Below are positions 35,740-47,756 of a stretch of DNA of 64,000 nucleotides, piece after piece (the stretch's first letter is position 1; every line of letters begins with the position of its first letter). Source of the stretch: Tanypteryx hageni (lineage: Eukaryota; Arthropoda; Insecta; Odonata; Petaluridae). Made by a program: the position numbers and the translations under genes. The notes below the pieces were generated by a model, which ran no database searches, had not been told where the DNA came from, and saw only the letters and a list, made by a program, of their open reading frames with translations. The stretch spans positions 130,921,547-130,985,546 of the forward strand of contig CM054116.1 of the NCBI GenBank assembly GCA_028673005.1, in the 5' to 3' direction.

Positions 35740-36985
35740 TTCGGTCAGGTAGAGGTAAAAAAAGGGCGGTGAGATTAATTGGATTTCAAACCTCGCTAAT
35801 GAAGTCGCTCACGGATTCAGTTCCGTTGGATTGAAAATAAATTCCAAAATATTTCGAGCGTTTTGAAAAAGTAGTCTGTTCTGCTGTGTTAGTCAACAAA
35901 ATTAATCGATGATTGTAAATATGGTGAGATGATGATAAGTAAAAATTAAAATAATGGAATAGATAAATCAGTACTCATAGATCTACAAGTATTATACATG
36001 TAATACTCGGTGCTTTTCTGATGGCATAATAGTGTTTTTAAGATATCCGGAAAAGTTTCTCGAAAAACCGATGCACTAGAACGGGAGTACTGAAATGGTC
36101 GAACAGAATGTCTGGTCTTAAAATGAATATTGGTGTAACCAAGACCGTGAACCACTTTACGTATCCTCAAATGGTAGAAATCAATGGAGTAGAACTAAAA
36201 GGAAGCAGAAATTACTACTATTGGAGATTACTCATATTGCTTACAAAATCAAAACGAGAGTGGAAATCCGTCCAAAATACACACATCTTCAATTCAAACA
36301 TTCCTCTTCTTTATCAAAGGAAACCATATGAGTAATGAGTTCAACCCGTTCCAACTAACAATAAGTGGCAAAGAACGCGGACCACGAACGCAATAAACCT
36401 CACACAGTAAACGCACTAGGAGAGTGGAGTGATACTTATTAAGAAAACAAGTAGGCATAAAAGAAAACTTGAGCCTGTGGGCCTTAAGCTAAAAAAGCAG
36501 AAGATTGGTCACATTGTAAAACAGAATGATGATGATCGTTCTAACGTCGTGAAATTGATTGTAAGGATCGTCGCTAAAAAATAAGACCGAAAGACCGATT
36601 GGTATATTTCCTCTGAAGACGGCCAATTTGAAGCTAATGTGCTCATCCGGTTAACTCGGCTTTTTTATTTACAGACACGAATTTTATTTCTATTGGATTC
36701 TAACCATAGAGTGAACTCGATAATTCTTGCTTGAATTGATTTTATGGATAGATTTTACGTTTGAAGCTAAAAAGACCGGCGTAAAAAAATACCTCGTAAA
36801 TTCACCCATAAAAAAAAGACTTCAACGATCTCGAAAAAAGGATCGATTTCCGTTTCGAGACATGCGATCTTGCCATTACCGCGGGGGAAGTAATTTCCTG
36901 GAGCAGTTGCAGAGAAATGCATGAACTGGATACATGTCTCGGTCATTAAATCTAAGGTGTGTTCGGATTAGCCCAACTGGGTCGC
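35740..36985. other. AT-rich spacer, nothing identified
   Basis: No supported gene or repeat. The frame at 36108-36335 has no recognisable motif. Confidence 0.4.
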
Positions 36986-36989
36986 TAAT

Positions 36990-37625
36990 TACTTTTTGCA
37001 GCGGCGACACCTAAGAGCGGATGTGGGATGAAATCGGGGGCGGGATTTACGGCCGGTGCGAGCTGCCTTTCGAACCGCCCTTTTGGAAACCGAATTACAC
37101 TCAGGTCACCTTCGAGAGAGAGAGGGAGAGAAGTCCCAAGCTAAGGTTTTTGAGCTGCTTCCCGGAATCTCCTGGAGACCATTCGCCGCGAACGTTAAAG
37201 GAGGGGGAGGTCGGGGGGAGGATAAGATGGAGAAGAGGGGGAATTCGAGAAAGGGAGAATAGGGGAAGGTCGTTTGTGTTTGCGAGGTCTCCGTGTTTAT
37301 CCGAGGCCTTTCGCGAGTGTTTTGTCCTTAAGGAGACGGATGAGTTTGTAGCCATTGCTCTCGAAGAGGGTCGGCGTGAGTGAGAAGGGGATGCGACGGG
37401 GGAGGGTTAAAGGGAATTAGGGGTGAAAGAAGGGCAAAGCGGTGGGAGGACAAGAGGGAAGGAGGAGGCGAGGGATGACGTGAAGGAATGAGGGGGAAGA
37501 TAGTGAAGCGCACGCGTCTCCCTCTCTGGCGAACGAAGGCCACAGTGGCGCCCCGACCTCCAACGCCCTCTACCTCCGTGAGGGACGGGATCCCTCTCTC
37601 CACCTCCACTCCGCTCCGTAACCTT
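36990..37625. promoter_or_regulatory. GC/CpG-rich island with purine tract
   Basis: CpG-rich at 36995-37090 and 37490-37600, with a GGGGAGG-rich purine tract at about 37200-37490. Frames in both directions are low complexity. It could be an internal promoter or enhancer of the upstream gene; unproven. Confidence 0.35.
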
Positions 37626-38480
37626 CATCTCCCAGTCTCTCCCTTTCTCTATGCTTTCAAAAAAATGCCCTTTCTGAATTCCTTATCCACACTACTCTTC
37701 TTTCATCTCTTTCGTTTTATTCCCCGTCTTTTTCTCTCTTTCTCATTTCATCTTAACTTTTTTCTCTTAACAATCCCTCCGTATCGCTTTATCCACAAAC
37801 ACGTGTTGTGCATTGTCCTCTGTCTCTCTCCCTCCCTCCCCCCCCTCTCTCCTTCTCTCACCTTCACTTTTTCTGTTCTTTTTTCTCCTCCTTACTTCAT
37901 TGTTTACGTCCAGCAAGAGCGATGGGAGATGTTTCCAAGCGAAGCTCTCTATCCCCTGCTCTACTCCTTTCTTTCAACTTCCTTTACCTAACCAATCTCC
38001 CTCCTATCCTTTCTTCTTTAGTTGAGCATTTCCTCCCCTGCTCCACCTCCCCTCCCCCTTCTCCGCCTCTTCCCTTCCTCCGCCTCCTCGCCTCCTCCCT
38101 TCCTCCGCCTCCTCCCCTTCTCCGCCTCCTCCCCTCCTCCGCCTCCTCCCCTCCTCCGCCTCCTCCCCTCCTCCGACTCCTCCCCTCCTCTGCCTCCTCC
38201 CCTTCTCCGCCTCCTCCCCTCCTCCGCCTCCTCCCCTCCTCCACCTACTCCCCTCCTCCGACTCCTCCCCTCCTCCGCCTCCTCCCCTCTTCCGCCTCCT
38301 CCCCTCTTCCGCCTCCTCCCCTCTTCTGCCTATTCCCCTCCTCCGCCTCTCCTTCCATCTCCTCCACCTCTCACCCGTTCCTCTTTTCGAAAAATATTGA
38401 GATCCTCGCCTTCGGAGCGAAAGAAGAAAGTTTCTTCCTTCCCTCTCTACTTCCCATCCTCCTCATCCGATTACCTCCAC
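37620..38480. repeat. Polypyrimidine tract with a 17-bp tandem repeat (38040-38345)
   Basis: The sequence is almost purine-free. Within it CTCCGCCTCCTCCCCTC repeats with a 17-bp period, with a few A or T variants. Because 17 is not a multiple of three, all three frames stay open, which explains the long Pro/Ser/Leu frames. Confidence 0.92.
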
Positions 38481-38489
38481 GCTCGCTCT

Positions 38490-41035
38490 TCTCTCCCCTC
38501 TCTACTCCTCCATTCCTGCGATCTATGATTAACTACCACGCCCACTCTCTTTCCCGAACTTTTCCAGAGAGAAAAGAAAGGGAGGGAGCGCAAAGAGGAG
38601 GGGCGTCGAGAGGAGATAGTCATTCCGAGGAGTGGGGGAGAGGGAGACCTCTTGTTCGCCCTGAGTCGCGCACGTCGGTATCGCAATTTCTTTTGAATTC
38701 ATCCAAAAGAAAAAACAAAACCCACGTTTTATGAAACATAAATTACTACCTATTCTAAAGTAGCTCGTGAGTTTTTGAATTGAGAGGGAATTTTTTTTCA
38801 TTTTACTTAAATAGAAGTTCTTTCATCGCTTCGCTCGTCCTAATTTGATTTGGAACGTAAGACGATTTATTTGTTTAACATTGTGGGCACACCTCTTCGT
38901 TTCTTTCAGGTGCTATAGATAAATCCCCCTGTTGAATGCTCCTTGTTTGAAGCAACTCTGGCCTTCTTTGAAATTCGAAATATTCGGGTGAATTGGATGG
39001 AGAAAGCTAAAAGAAGAAATTAATCTAAAGATGTCGTCCATTTCTCCAATAAAAATGCAATAATCAAAAGAAAAATTGGGTATATTTATTATAAAGAGTT
39101 TCATTTCGTTCTTATTCACTCCGAAAGATTTTTCTCTGGCGTATATATTGCATTTAAAACTGATTTGAAACTGGGGTGAGCAACTTCATTAATGTGGCTT
39201 AAAATAACTATCAAAAACATTAAACAGTGGAACAACATTGATGATGGAATCCGAACAGAAAAACATTGGCGAAGGAATGATGGAAAGAAAGATTGACCAA
39301 TTAAAAATATCCAACATCTAATAGTTCATATAGATTGCTGTTTGCTTTGCGCTTGGAACTTCGGCCAATTATTTCACTGTCGTATTCATTTAAGATATTC
39401 TTAAGAAAATGTCACCATTATTTCGAGGAAACTTTAAAATGGGCAAGTTTGCCTTTTGAAATCTCTAGCAATGAATTTATTATCTAATTAATCACATAAA
39501 ATATCGACAATATTATTATGAAATCCATAGGGTGCATTCGCAGTCCAAAAAGAATTTCTGTTGAAACCAAGTGATTAAATATAATACACTTGAAAAGTGT
39601 CTATTGTACCACGGATTTAATTCCACGTTTTGTTCCCTTTGCTCATAAATTTTAAATGAAATTGGAAAATCTCGTAATTAAATTCTTCTCTCGGGGCAGA
39701 ATTGCATAAGAAAATTCAATCTTCTTATCTAAGTTCTAGTTTTGAATGAATATAGACTTAGGACATGCCTTTGATATTTACTACTTTACTAAAAATTTTT
39801 CCGTAAGGTTTCGGAATAATATTCTTTCCCGAAGACCTTTCCTGAAATGATTTCCCGTTATACAACCTCACAAACCAGTTTAGTTTTATTTAACATTATA
39901 GATATTTCTGTCCTAGTTCCTTTAAGAAATCACATCTCGCAAAGCTCCTTACTACGATTTGTTTAGCATTTATTTGAGCCCTTTATAGTTTGTTTATCAA
40001 TTTATATTGCCAAACATTGTAAACTAATATGCTTAGACTTATATTAACTCATTAGATATGAAAGACGATAATTTTATGTTCTTTGTACAGTATTATCAAA
40101 TATTCTTAAATTTCAAAGCTTTCTATAATATTTGAGACTACATCGTCTACTAAGAGAATTTTAAGACGTTCGTGATAAGAACCAAATTATTCAAAATAAG
40201 ATTAATTTTAGTAACGTGTCATACGTCAATGAAGTGTAATATCTTGCTCATTTTTATATTCGTTATAAAAATGGAATATGCGCACTTTTGACGTTATAAC
40301 CTGTGGTTTTGCTTTAATAATTCGAAGCTATTAAGGGATTTTGAAATGTTGCTCTTTTGCTATTGCCTTAATTATGCTCTACAAAGAGAAGCATTTTCGC
40401 AATTCTGTCTTTTGTATTAGTGAGAAATAACGTTTGGTCTATGATATTTTTTGCAGAACACAGTGTATCTAGAATCTTGAGTTGAAACCATCTAATATAT
40501 GCTGTGTTAAATATCTATTAATTTCATTGCTGAACCTTTATTCTTCACCGCTCTTTCATCATCATAAAACCATTAAAATTCGAAACATTTGCAAAATTAC
40601 GCTGTGTCGTATGCTGAAGAAATCAAGATACGAAAAGAACTTCGTCCTGTTCTATATGTGAGAGGTCGATGTGTATGAAACATATGAAATACGTATGTTA
40701 GTACTGCATTGATAGCAAATAACGCAACGAGAAGTGAACTTAGATAATTCTATTATTATTATCATCTTATTCATAATATTATGTTAAAACAATAAGTTAT
40801 CATATTTACTATTATGTAAGTCTAATTATTATTATTATGCACAAGTATTGTTGTTGTTATACAAGTCCTTTTGTATGCATGTTAGCTAACCAGAAGTTTT
40901 GATCAAGATATATTTAACAAGCGTAAATTATATGGGTTTAAAATAAAATTGATTTTTCAAAGTATTTCCTTACTACAAAAAATATAAAAAATAAAAATTC
41001 ATGAATAATTATGCTGTAAAATGTAATTTAAACTG
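38490..41035. other. AT-rich non-coding, no gene identified
   Basis: After a short CpG-containing edge (38570-38690), about 2.3 kb of AT-rich DNA shows no open frame with motifs, no repeat boundaries and no splice-bounded exon that I can recognise. Confidence 0.45.
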
Positions 41036-41039
41036 GGAT

Positions 41040-41260
41040 GACTCAGTCCCCCCGCGCGACTGTCTGTGCCCAACTTCTGCCGGATTAAACTACGATAACC
41101 CGCTCACTAATCTAGATTGGCCCGCGGGGTGAGAATAGACGAACGAATCGATCTCCGTCAAGAAGCCGCTCTCCGCCGATCAGAAAAGTACATAGGTGGC
41201 AGCAGCGGCTGCCTTATCATCGACACGAGAAGGGCGATGAAGACGCGAATAAATAAACTG
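41040..41260. promoter_or_regulatory. Small CpG-rich island
   Basis: CCCCCCGCGCGACTG at about 41049 and ATTGGCCCGCGGGGTGAG near 41114. The 95-codon frame starting 41117 has no domain. Candidate regulatory DNA within the putative intron. Confidence 0.3.
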
Positions 41261-41264
41261 TTAG

Positions 41265-42085
41265 ACGGGAATTTGAAAACATCATTCTGGAAACTTGCTC
41301 ATACAAGAGAATGTATTGCAAGCGAATGCATTACTTTTATTTATTTAATAAGTTCAAAAACAGCACTCAGGCCCATTACATTGAACATTACAACCAATAA
41401 ATAATAAATGCATATAAAAATATATAAAAACAGTCAAATAAAACAATAAGGAACTCAATGAAATACATCAGTGTGAGGATCTTGCATCAGAGTTTGGCTA
41501 TATAAGTTTGGAAGGCGGAAAATTATGGAGCGTTTACTTATTAGTTGTATTATTTTCTGGCAAGATTTCACTAATAAACTGGGACGAACTTGGCTCTAAG
41601 GAGGCGTATAGTGAAGGCATTTCACTCGCAAAAAATATCTCATTTCCATCTTCCAGACTAAGATTCTCTCTGGGCACCCAATTCCAACCGGCGGTTATTA
41701 GTTTCATCCCTTTTGCTTTTCTGAGCATTAGTTTTGCAGGGATTCAATGTTCGGCAGTGAAACTTGGACGTTCGCTCCTCGTTTTTATCGCTCTTTGACC
41801 AGTTCATTGATTTATCTCCGTGCGTCGGAAATTTACCAGATATGGCGCTTTGTCTTCGTAACTCTCTCTCTCTTTCTCTAATCTCAATTTTACGGCTGAG
41901 ATAAAACGAAATGTTTTATGTCACACTCTCTGGCGATAAATCTCATAATTGCAGTTGTAACGGAGGAGGACCGGTCGTCCCCATCACAGTGAGAGAGGAA
42001 CATAGACCCGAAATTGCAAACATTTTGTAATAGAAGAACGCGCGCGTTTTATTTGAGAGACAAAACAATCACTTTGTTATTGCGT
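41265..42085. other. Spacer, nothing identified
   Basis: Ordinary AT-rich sequence. Opposing frames at 41508-41798 have no recognisable domain. Confidence 0.4.
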
Positions 42086-42089
42086 GTTA

Positions 42090-42635
42090 GTGCAATAAGT
42101 GCAATCCCGCCGGCGCGTCCATCGCAAACGGTACCTTTATTTAGCGAGTCATTCATAGCAGTAAAGCTTTAGTTTTCATTAGTCGTTTTCCTGCATATAT
42201 ATTTGGGCAATTTTTAAAGTAAACGTGGGACATCTTCACTACAGTTCCGATCATCGCGTGGAATCGTTTCGAGGGTGGAATAACCAGCCTGGACCGATCT
42301 CCTCCGTTCGCTTCGGAACGCCTGCGAATGTCCGTTAAACGAGAGCGTTAATCAAAGCGATAGACGGTAGAAGGGGGCGGATCCAATGCTTTGCAGGAAT
42401 AATCCCCTCTCTCTCTCTCCCTCTCAACCTCACTTTGCCCATCCTACCGATTACGCGTTAGGCATAAATTTCGAACTTAATGGTATCGTACGTAAGAGCG
42501 TTCTTTTAAAAGCGATGGAATTAGCCCCGTTGACTAAAATTCAATCGCCCAGCGCGTGTTTTGTTTGTCCTGGGGACGATTCGGACGAAATGTCTCCGCC
42601 CACTCCCTCCTCAGGCTCCCAACAATCATTCTCCT
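42090..42635. promoter_or_regulatory. GC/CpG-rich island
   Basis: Contains GCCGGCGCGTCC (about 42110), CGCGTGGAATCG (about 42255) and CGATTACGCG (about 42448), and runs straight into a pyrimidine tandem repeat. No coding motif. Confidence 0.3.
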
Positions 42636-42639
42636 CCCT

Positions 42640-42985
42640 TCCCAAATTCTTTCCTCTTCCCCATCCCTTCTCCTCCCCCATCCCTTCCCATCCCCCATCC
42701 TTTCTCATCCCCACCCCTTCTCCTCCCCCATCCCTTCTCCTCCCCCACCCCTTCTCCTCCCCATCCCTTCTTCTCCCCACCCCTTCTCATCCCCTATCCC
42801 TTCTCCTCCCCCATCCCTTCTCATCCCCATTCCTTCTCCTCCCCACCCTTTCTCATCCCCTATCCCATCTCCTCCCCCACCCCTTTTCCTCCCCATCCCT
42901 TCTCATCCCCAATTCCTTCTCCTCCTCTATCCCTTCTCCTCCCCTATCTCTTCTCCTCCCCTATCCCATCTCATCCCCAATACTT
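42640..42985. repeat. Pyrimidine minisatellite, units of about 17-18 bp
   Basis: Repeats of CCTTCTCCTCCCCCATCC type with variants (CATCCCC, ACCCC, TATCC). Unit length wobbles between 17 and 18 bp, keeping all + strand frames open. The Pro/Ser/His/Phe-rich frames are artefacts. Confidence 0.9.
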
Positions 42986-43266
42986 CTCTCTCGTTTTCAT
43001 CCCTCTCGCAACCGTCGCTCGTTTTCCTCGACAGCAGAGATATTCTTTCCAAGTCTCAATTGACTGCAATCGTGTATCATCGGAGAAGTTTATGCTCTAG
43101 AAAATGATTGCAACTGCGTCGGATGGCTTGTATAGATTTTTTACGCGTTTTCTCAGCTTGATAATAATTTAGAGTGAGGCACTTGTGAAATTCTCTCGAG
43201 AGGAGTTTTCATCGCTAACATAGTCGAAAACGTGGCGCGTTAGGCAACGGTGCAAATACGTACGAG

Positions 43267-44457
43267 CAATGTTCCCTCTAATTTTTCATGACGTGTGTGC
43301 GGAAGAAATTTACCATGTGCAACTTTTTCAGAAAGTTCGGATAATTGTGCGCCCTTTTACCGCGGCGCCATTTTTTGTCTCGACAGTTAGAAAAGGTAAA
43401 TAATATAATCATCTGGGTATATTCAAATTACGAATTAAGGTAAATTCACACTATGTATATGAAAAATAAAAATACAAGTAAGAGACGTCCTAGATTTGTA
43501 TACTGTTTAATATATACAAATTTAATACAAGTATAATTTTGTAAGTGTTCAGATTTGGTTACACAAGTCAGTAGACAATATGACTTCAAGCGAGAAATAT
43601 CTGTTCATTTGTGCTGCTGCAAATTATGTAATTAACAACAAAGTAGTAAAAAGCAAGAAACGTCGATGGCGGATAAGAATATTGTAGTGCAAAGTAAGTA
43701 GCCACGGTTCATATAAATCAATAATGAACGATTTAAAAATCGAAGGCCAATAAGGTAAACTATTAGTAAATGCACTATTTAAAGTCACACACGATCTCAT
43801 CACTACCTCAACTAAACAGAGTAGAATGACAAATGACAGATGATTTATATCCTACAGGGTATGCGCGTGTTGGTGGATAAATACAAGTTTTCTATTCGAA
43901 GGCTTTCCGGGTGGTCACCTCGTTGGTCAATTGGTGGACTGACAACAGTTTCGCCGACCTTCCTGCCGGCGTCTTCAGACAGGAAGGTCGGCGAAACTCT
44001 TGCCAGTCCACCAATTGACCAGCGTGGTGACCACCCGGAAATATGAAGCATTCAAGTCGACAACATCACGAAAGCCTTCGAACGAAGTTGCAGAAGCTTC
44101 AGATTAGTATAATACTTGTCTCATACAGTATAGAACATGAAGAAATCTTAGACTTGCCTTCTATAAAACCTATACTTTTCTATATTTCTATTTATACATT
44201 TTTAATATTTGTACTTATCATTCATGTGTATAGTGTGAACGCATCTTTAGGGTAGGGTGGTGGTGGGGATGGTGCAGAGTAGGCGTATACCGAGATTTTA
44301 CGACTAGTCTGCAACGTCACATAATATCACGCGCCTTTTTATTTCACAAAATTATACCTATAATTTTACAAATGTTTCTGCGAACAATTTTTTTCATGTA
44401 CGCTGGCCTTGCATACATTATGCGCGCCCACACTTGCGCAGCTTAGAGGAAACATTG
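43267..44457. mobile_element. Non-autonomous hAT-like element (1,191 bp) with 8-bp target duplication
   Basis: The left end CAATGTTCCCTCTAA matches the reverse complement of the right end (CAATGTTTCCTCTAA). It is flanked by CGTACGAG (43259-43266) and CGTACAAG (44458-44465), a 7-of-8 match as expected for a hAT duplication. The subterminal regions carry GTGTGCGG and GCGCGCCC blocks. No transposase is encoded. A large palindrome occupies 43898-44080. Ends of the CAATGTTCCCTCTAA type are common in animal hAT elements. Confidence 0.85.
43898..44080. repeat. Large imperfect palindrome inside the hAT element
   Basis: The arms read TTTCCGGGTGGTCACC, then GGTCAATTGGTGGACTG, then AGTTTCGCCGACCTTCCTG, and return in reverse order to GGTGACCACCCGGAAA. 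They meet at a short GCCGGCGTCTTCAGA centre. An outer pair TTCGAAGGCTTTC / GAAAGCCTTCGAA (about 43899 and 44068) extends the symmetry. The CTTCCGGGTGGTC sequence resembles Penelope-like element termini, suggesting a nested insertion; that is inference. Confidence 0.9.
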
Positions 44458-44637
44458 CGTACAAGTATGCTATGCCATAAATTCACATGGCAAGTGAAAG
44501 ATTTGTGCTCCAAATTTTTCTATTTCATGGATGTCTTTTGTTAGAAACTGCTCCTTGGCATCGTGGACAAATCCTCGCTGCATGAGTTCTGATGCTGCTT
44601 TCAAAATGTTCTAGACCGGGAGAATTATTTAATTTTT

Positions 44638-45244
44638 TACTTTCTTCATATACGTAGTATGAGAAAGTATTGTTTTCATGAAAAAAATCGAACTCGAGAG
44701 TTCAACGGTAATACATGTTTTAAGGTTCCCTGAACACGTTCTGACTAGTTTCGCGATGATATCTGTTTGTCTGTCTGTCGGTCTGTATGTGATAGATTTT
44801 TGTGGGCGTCCTAACTCAAAAACTATTAATGAGATCAACGCAAAATTTTATATTTAACATTTTTATAAAAGTTTGAAGATTTGATTAGTTTTTGGTTAAA
44901 ATTGGTCTACCGAAAGTGGGTGTTTACTCTTGTCACTTATCCGTTATTTTTAAATATTTGCTTTAATATTTGATAAATGTAAAAATGTATTGAAATGAAA
45001 GTTGTAGGAAATTTTATTTTCTATAACCTTTGTCTATTCCCATATAATACATTGTTTAAGAGATATCTTATATTTTTAGCTGCCACCACCACGCCACCTA
45101 CCGAAGACTATTGTTAACAATTGACGCTTAGTTACGTCTTAGTAACGCTCTTTTTTCTTTTCTTAATTGTCAACCGGAAGTAAATATTGACAACGATCCC
45201 AGAGCTAACAACATGTAATTTACCATATAAATATGGAGAAAGTC
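44638..45244 (+). repeat. Dispersed repeat family R, copy 3 (possible complete element)
   Basis: It begins ACTTTCTTCATATACG and ends ATATGGAGAAAGT, whose reverse complement (ACTTTCTCCATAT) matches the start, so inverted ends are likely. Internal blocks CCTGAACACGTTCTGAC, GTCTGTCTGTCGGTCTG, CTAACTCAAAAACTATTAA, TTTACTCTTGTCAC and TAGCTGCCACCACCACG match copies 1, 2 and 4. The head forms an imperfect palindrome, ACTTTCTTCATA...TATGAGAAAGT. No coding frame; class unknown. Confidence 0.78.
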
Positions 45245-45369
45245 ATGTGTTGCCCACATCAGTTTATTTATTTACCGTTTGCGCTTCATAGGGTGGTGGC
45301 ATCGCCAATGCCCTCTAACTAGACGTAAACGAAACATTTTAAACCATTATGACGTAGATGTTTAGTTAA

Positions 45370-45725
45370 CTGTTCTCCACTCGATTTTGAATGATAGACG
45401 GCGTAGATGTTTTCGCGCATGATGCAAGTCGATACTCGCTATGCGCGACGGCGATGAATCGCCGTTTTACTATTTCCGCCGGCGCCGCAGTCCGTCGAGT
45501 GCGCGCCCGAAATTGGGCGAGGCGTTAATCCGTCGCGGTCATTTTTCTCTCGCAACCGATCGAACGAGAGCCAATGTTCTAGATTGATGGTCCGGCAAGC
45601 CAGCACGGGCGTGTGCCCGCGGATTAATGGCGGGTGCACGCTCTACGGGAATCCGCGAATTAATAGAGAGGCTGCGCTCGGTCGCTCGGACAACGGCTTC
45701 GGCGGCATTCATTCGGATATAAAAG
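45370..45725. promoter_or_regulatory. CpG island with ATTAAT motifs
   Basis: A dense CpG stretch (GCCGGCGCCGCAG near 45478, CGTCGCGGTC near 45531). It includes GCGGATTAATGGCGGG and GCGAATTAATAGAG, homeodomain-type ATTA cores in a GC-rich setting. Frames through it lack domains. Candidate promoter or enhancer. Confidence 0.4.
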
Positions 45726-45949
45726 AGAGGGTTCGTGGGACGGGATTTTAGAGGGAGAGGGATCGGAAGGGGTGAAGGAGGGAAAAAAGAGAAGAAGGGG
45801 AAGAGTGGAGAAGGGTATTTAGGGGAAGGGGAAGAAGATTGATGGATTGATTGTCTTTTATTCATGACGAGATTTGGACTGTGCTGTCCCCTCTTCCATT
45901 AATCTCAATGTCATTACAAATATATACACGTAATTAAAAGAATAAAGGC

Positions 45950-46140
45950 GCTTAAGTGGCAGTGAGCTGGCCATATTGCTAGATTAAATGATCGGCGTTT
46001 GAAGTTTAGTGTCATAGAATGGGACAGAACTTGTGTGATTTCTTAGGGCCAACTTGGAGGAGGGAGGCAGTTGATAGGGAGTAATTGAAGAGTCTAGAGG
46101 AGGCCCGTCAATAGATTGAAAAGGGCTGATGATATATACA
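45950..46140 (+). pseudogene. LINE ORF2 C-terminal fragment
   Basis: The frame LKWQ*AGHIARLNDRRF...VIEWDRT matches the conserved C-terminal stretch of RTE-like LINE proteins (KWxGHIAR...EWRP...GRP...RWxDDI). GQLGGGR and then ADDI follow in order. One in-frame stop replaces a Trp. The fragment is short and 5'-truncated. A small hairpin (GGCCCTCTGAG...CTCAGAGAGGCC) follows at 46140-46165. Confidence 0.55.
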
Positions 46141-46263
46141 GGCCCTCTGAGAGACTCAGAGAGGCCCAGGCCACTTCGAGATTTTGAGACATCTCACCGT
46201 AATAAAAATAGAAAATTCCCATAAGGACGCGTTTAAGCTTACGTAACCCAATTTGGTGGTCGG

Positions 46264-46330
46264 TGATCGCTGAATGGTTAGAGTGGGTTACAATGGGGGT
46301 TGAGGGTTCAAGCTTGCACTATGTAGCACC
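46264..46330 (+). repeat. tRNA-derived SINE head or tRNA pseudogene
   Basis: A-box-like GATCGCTGAATGGTTAGAG (46265-46283) and B-box GGGTTCAAGCT (46304-46314) are spaced like a tRNA internal promoter. No complete cloverleaf can be drawn. A SINE head is the likely source. Confidence 0.55.
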
Positions 46331-46334
46331 CTTT

Positions 46335-46639
46335 CATTAAATTTTCTGACCCCTTAAAGGAAAGATAAAATCTGAAAAAATATTTTGTTTACAGTGTTTT
46401 ATATACCAAGCCAATAATGCAGACCACAATGAAATGACCATCCAGAGAAATCTTTAAAAAAGTTAGTGAAATATTTAAAATTCTGCGCTTTCTAATTAAG
46501 GGTTATGCAGGATTATATTGGTTATAAAAAACTGGGGAAGTTGGGTTAGATAATGCTTGAACGTCATGTAAGAACAAAGTAAGAAAGGCGTATTTTATTT
46601 CTTTTGTGTAAGTCCTATTCAATATTCATTGTTGATGTT

Positions 46640-46640
<1 letters not shown>
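46335..46640. other. AT-rich spacer, nothing identified
   Basis: This may be the body of the SINE above, but no repeat boundary was recognised. Confidence 0.4.

Positions 46641-46642
<2 letters not shown>

Positions 46643-46703
<61 letters not shown>
46643..46703. repeat. (AT)n microsatellite, about 61 bp
   Basis: An uninterrupted AT dinucleotide run. Confidence 0.98.
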
Positions 46704-46705
<2 letters not shown>

Positions 46706-47029
46706 TTAATAAATTATTAGATTAATTTTTCTTTAAGAAATGCTTCTCTAGCTTTTGTTTCTGCAAAGGTCGTAAGGAAAGAATTTACCTTGTGGGAAAA
46801 ATCAAGGATGAAGATGAAGTTTATACTTATAGAAACCCCATTGCAGGACACTATCCGCTCAAGAAGGGGAGTGGGAAAAACCTGCGAAACCAACTGAGAA
46901 AAGCTAAGAACATGATTTCAACATGACAACAGATATCAATGTATAAGTTACATATTGTCAATAATACCATAACATACATTACAAAGTACATGTAAAAAAA
47001 AACAAAATATCTAGATTGCAAACAGAATC

Positions 47030-47719
47030 AAGAGAGGAGGAAGGAGGGAGAGGAAAAGAGGGATGTGGAAGGGGAAGGAGAGAGAGGCAAAGAGGAGGGA
47101 GGGGGAAGGAAGGAGGGTCAGCGTGGCAAGTGGTCGTTTGTCACACACCTGCGAGATCCCGCGGAACGGTTTCGCGCTGCAAACGGTTCCAGTGCCAGCG
47201 TCACGCTCTGCGGAAGGGATGTTGACGTGAATGCGCGTGGGAGGAGATAAGGGGGAGGGTGGAAGAGGGAGGGGGAAGAGGGGACGTGGATGGGGGGAGG
47301 GATCCATTCTCTGCCCCGCTCATTCCCCCGTCCGGCCGACGCCGCGCCGGAAACCGTTACACGGGACCATTTGCATCCGCATCGCTGATTCCATCCCCTC
47401 CCTCTTTGCCTTCCTCCCTCTTTGCCCTCCTCCCTCTTTGCCCTCCTCCACACCCCCCTCTCTCTCTTTTCGTTGGCGCGCATCCCCTTCGTCTCTCTTA
47501 ACCGCCCAAATACCGCGAAATCCCTCCCCCACACCGCCGATCTCCGATATTATCGGCCCCCGAGGTCGTAATGACCATCGGGGGCCATAATGGAACACAA
47601 TATTTTTGGAGTGGGTCGCGTAGTTGGAGGCGGAGGGGAGGAGAGGAGATCGGAGTTAGGAGGGGGCGGGTGGAGCGGGAGATATCGTCTGAGCTCTCGG
47701 GGGATGAGGTAAGGTTTGT

Positions 47720-47720
<1 letters not shown>
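47030..47720. promoter_or_regulatory. CpG-rich island flanked by purine tracts
   Basis: Purine tract at 47030-47118, a CpG-rich core at 47140-47245 (CGCGGAACGGTTTCGCGCTGC), a second purine tract to 47300, another CpG core at 47325-47375, a pyrimidine tract at 47395-47465 and CpG-rich DNA to 47720. Frames on both strands are low-complexity and mutually overlapping. Candidate regulatory DNA. Confidence 0.4.
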
Positions 47721-47724
<4 letters not shown>

Positions 47725-47751
<27 letters not shown>

Positions 47752-47753
47752 AT
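47725..47753. repeat. (TA)n microsatellite
   Basis: A TA dinucleotide run of about 29 bp following the island. Confidence 0.96.
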
Positions 47754-47756
47754 TGG

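Noticed and set aside
37808..38734. A 308-codon Pro/Ser/Leu-rich frame
   Set aside because: It comes from a 17-bp pyrimidine repeat. Other frames over the same DNA are equally open, and no start or splice support exists.
42386..43107. Overlapping frames of 179-225 codons rich in Pro, Ser, Phe and His
   Set aside because: Low-complexity pyrimidine minisatellite with no conserved motif.
46265..46340. A functional tRNA gene
   Set aside because: A and B boxes are present, but no acceptor stem or anticodon arm can be paired.
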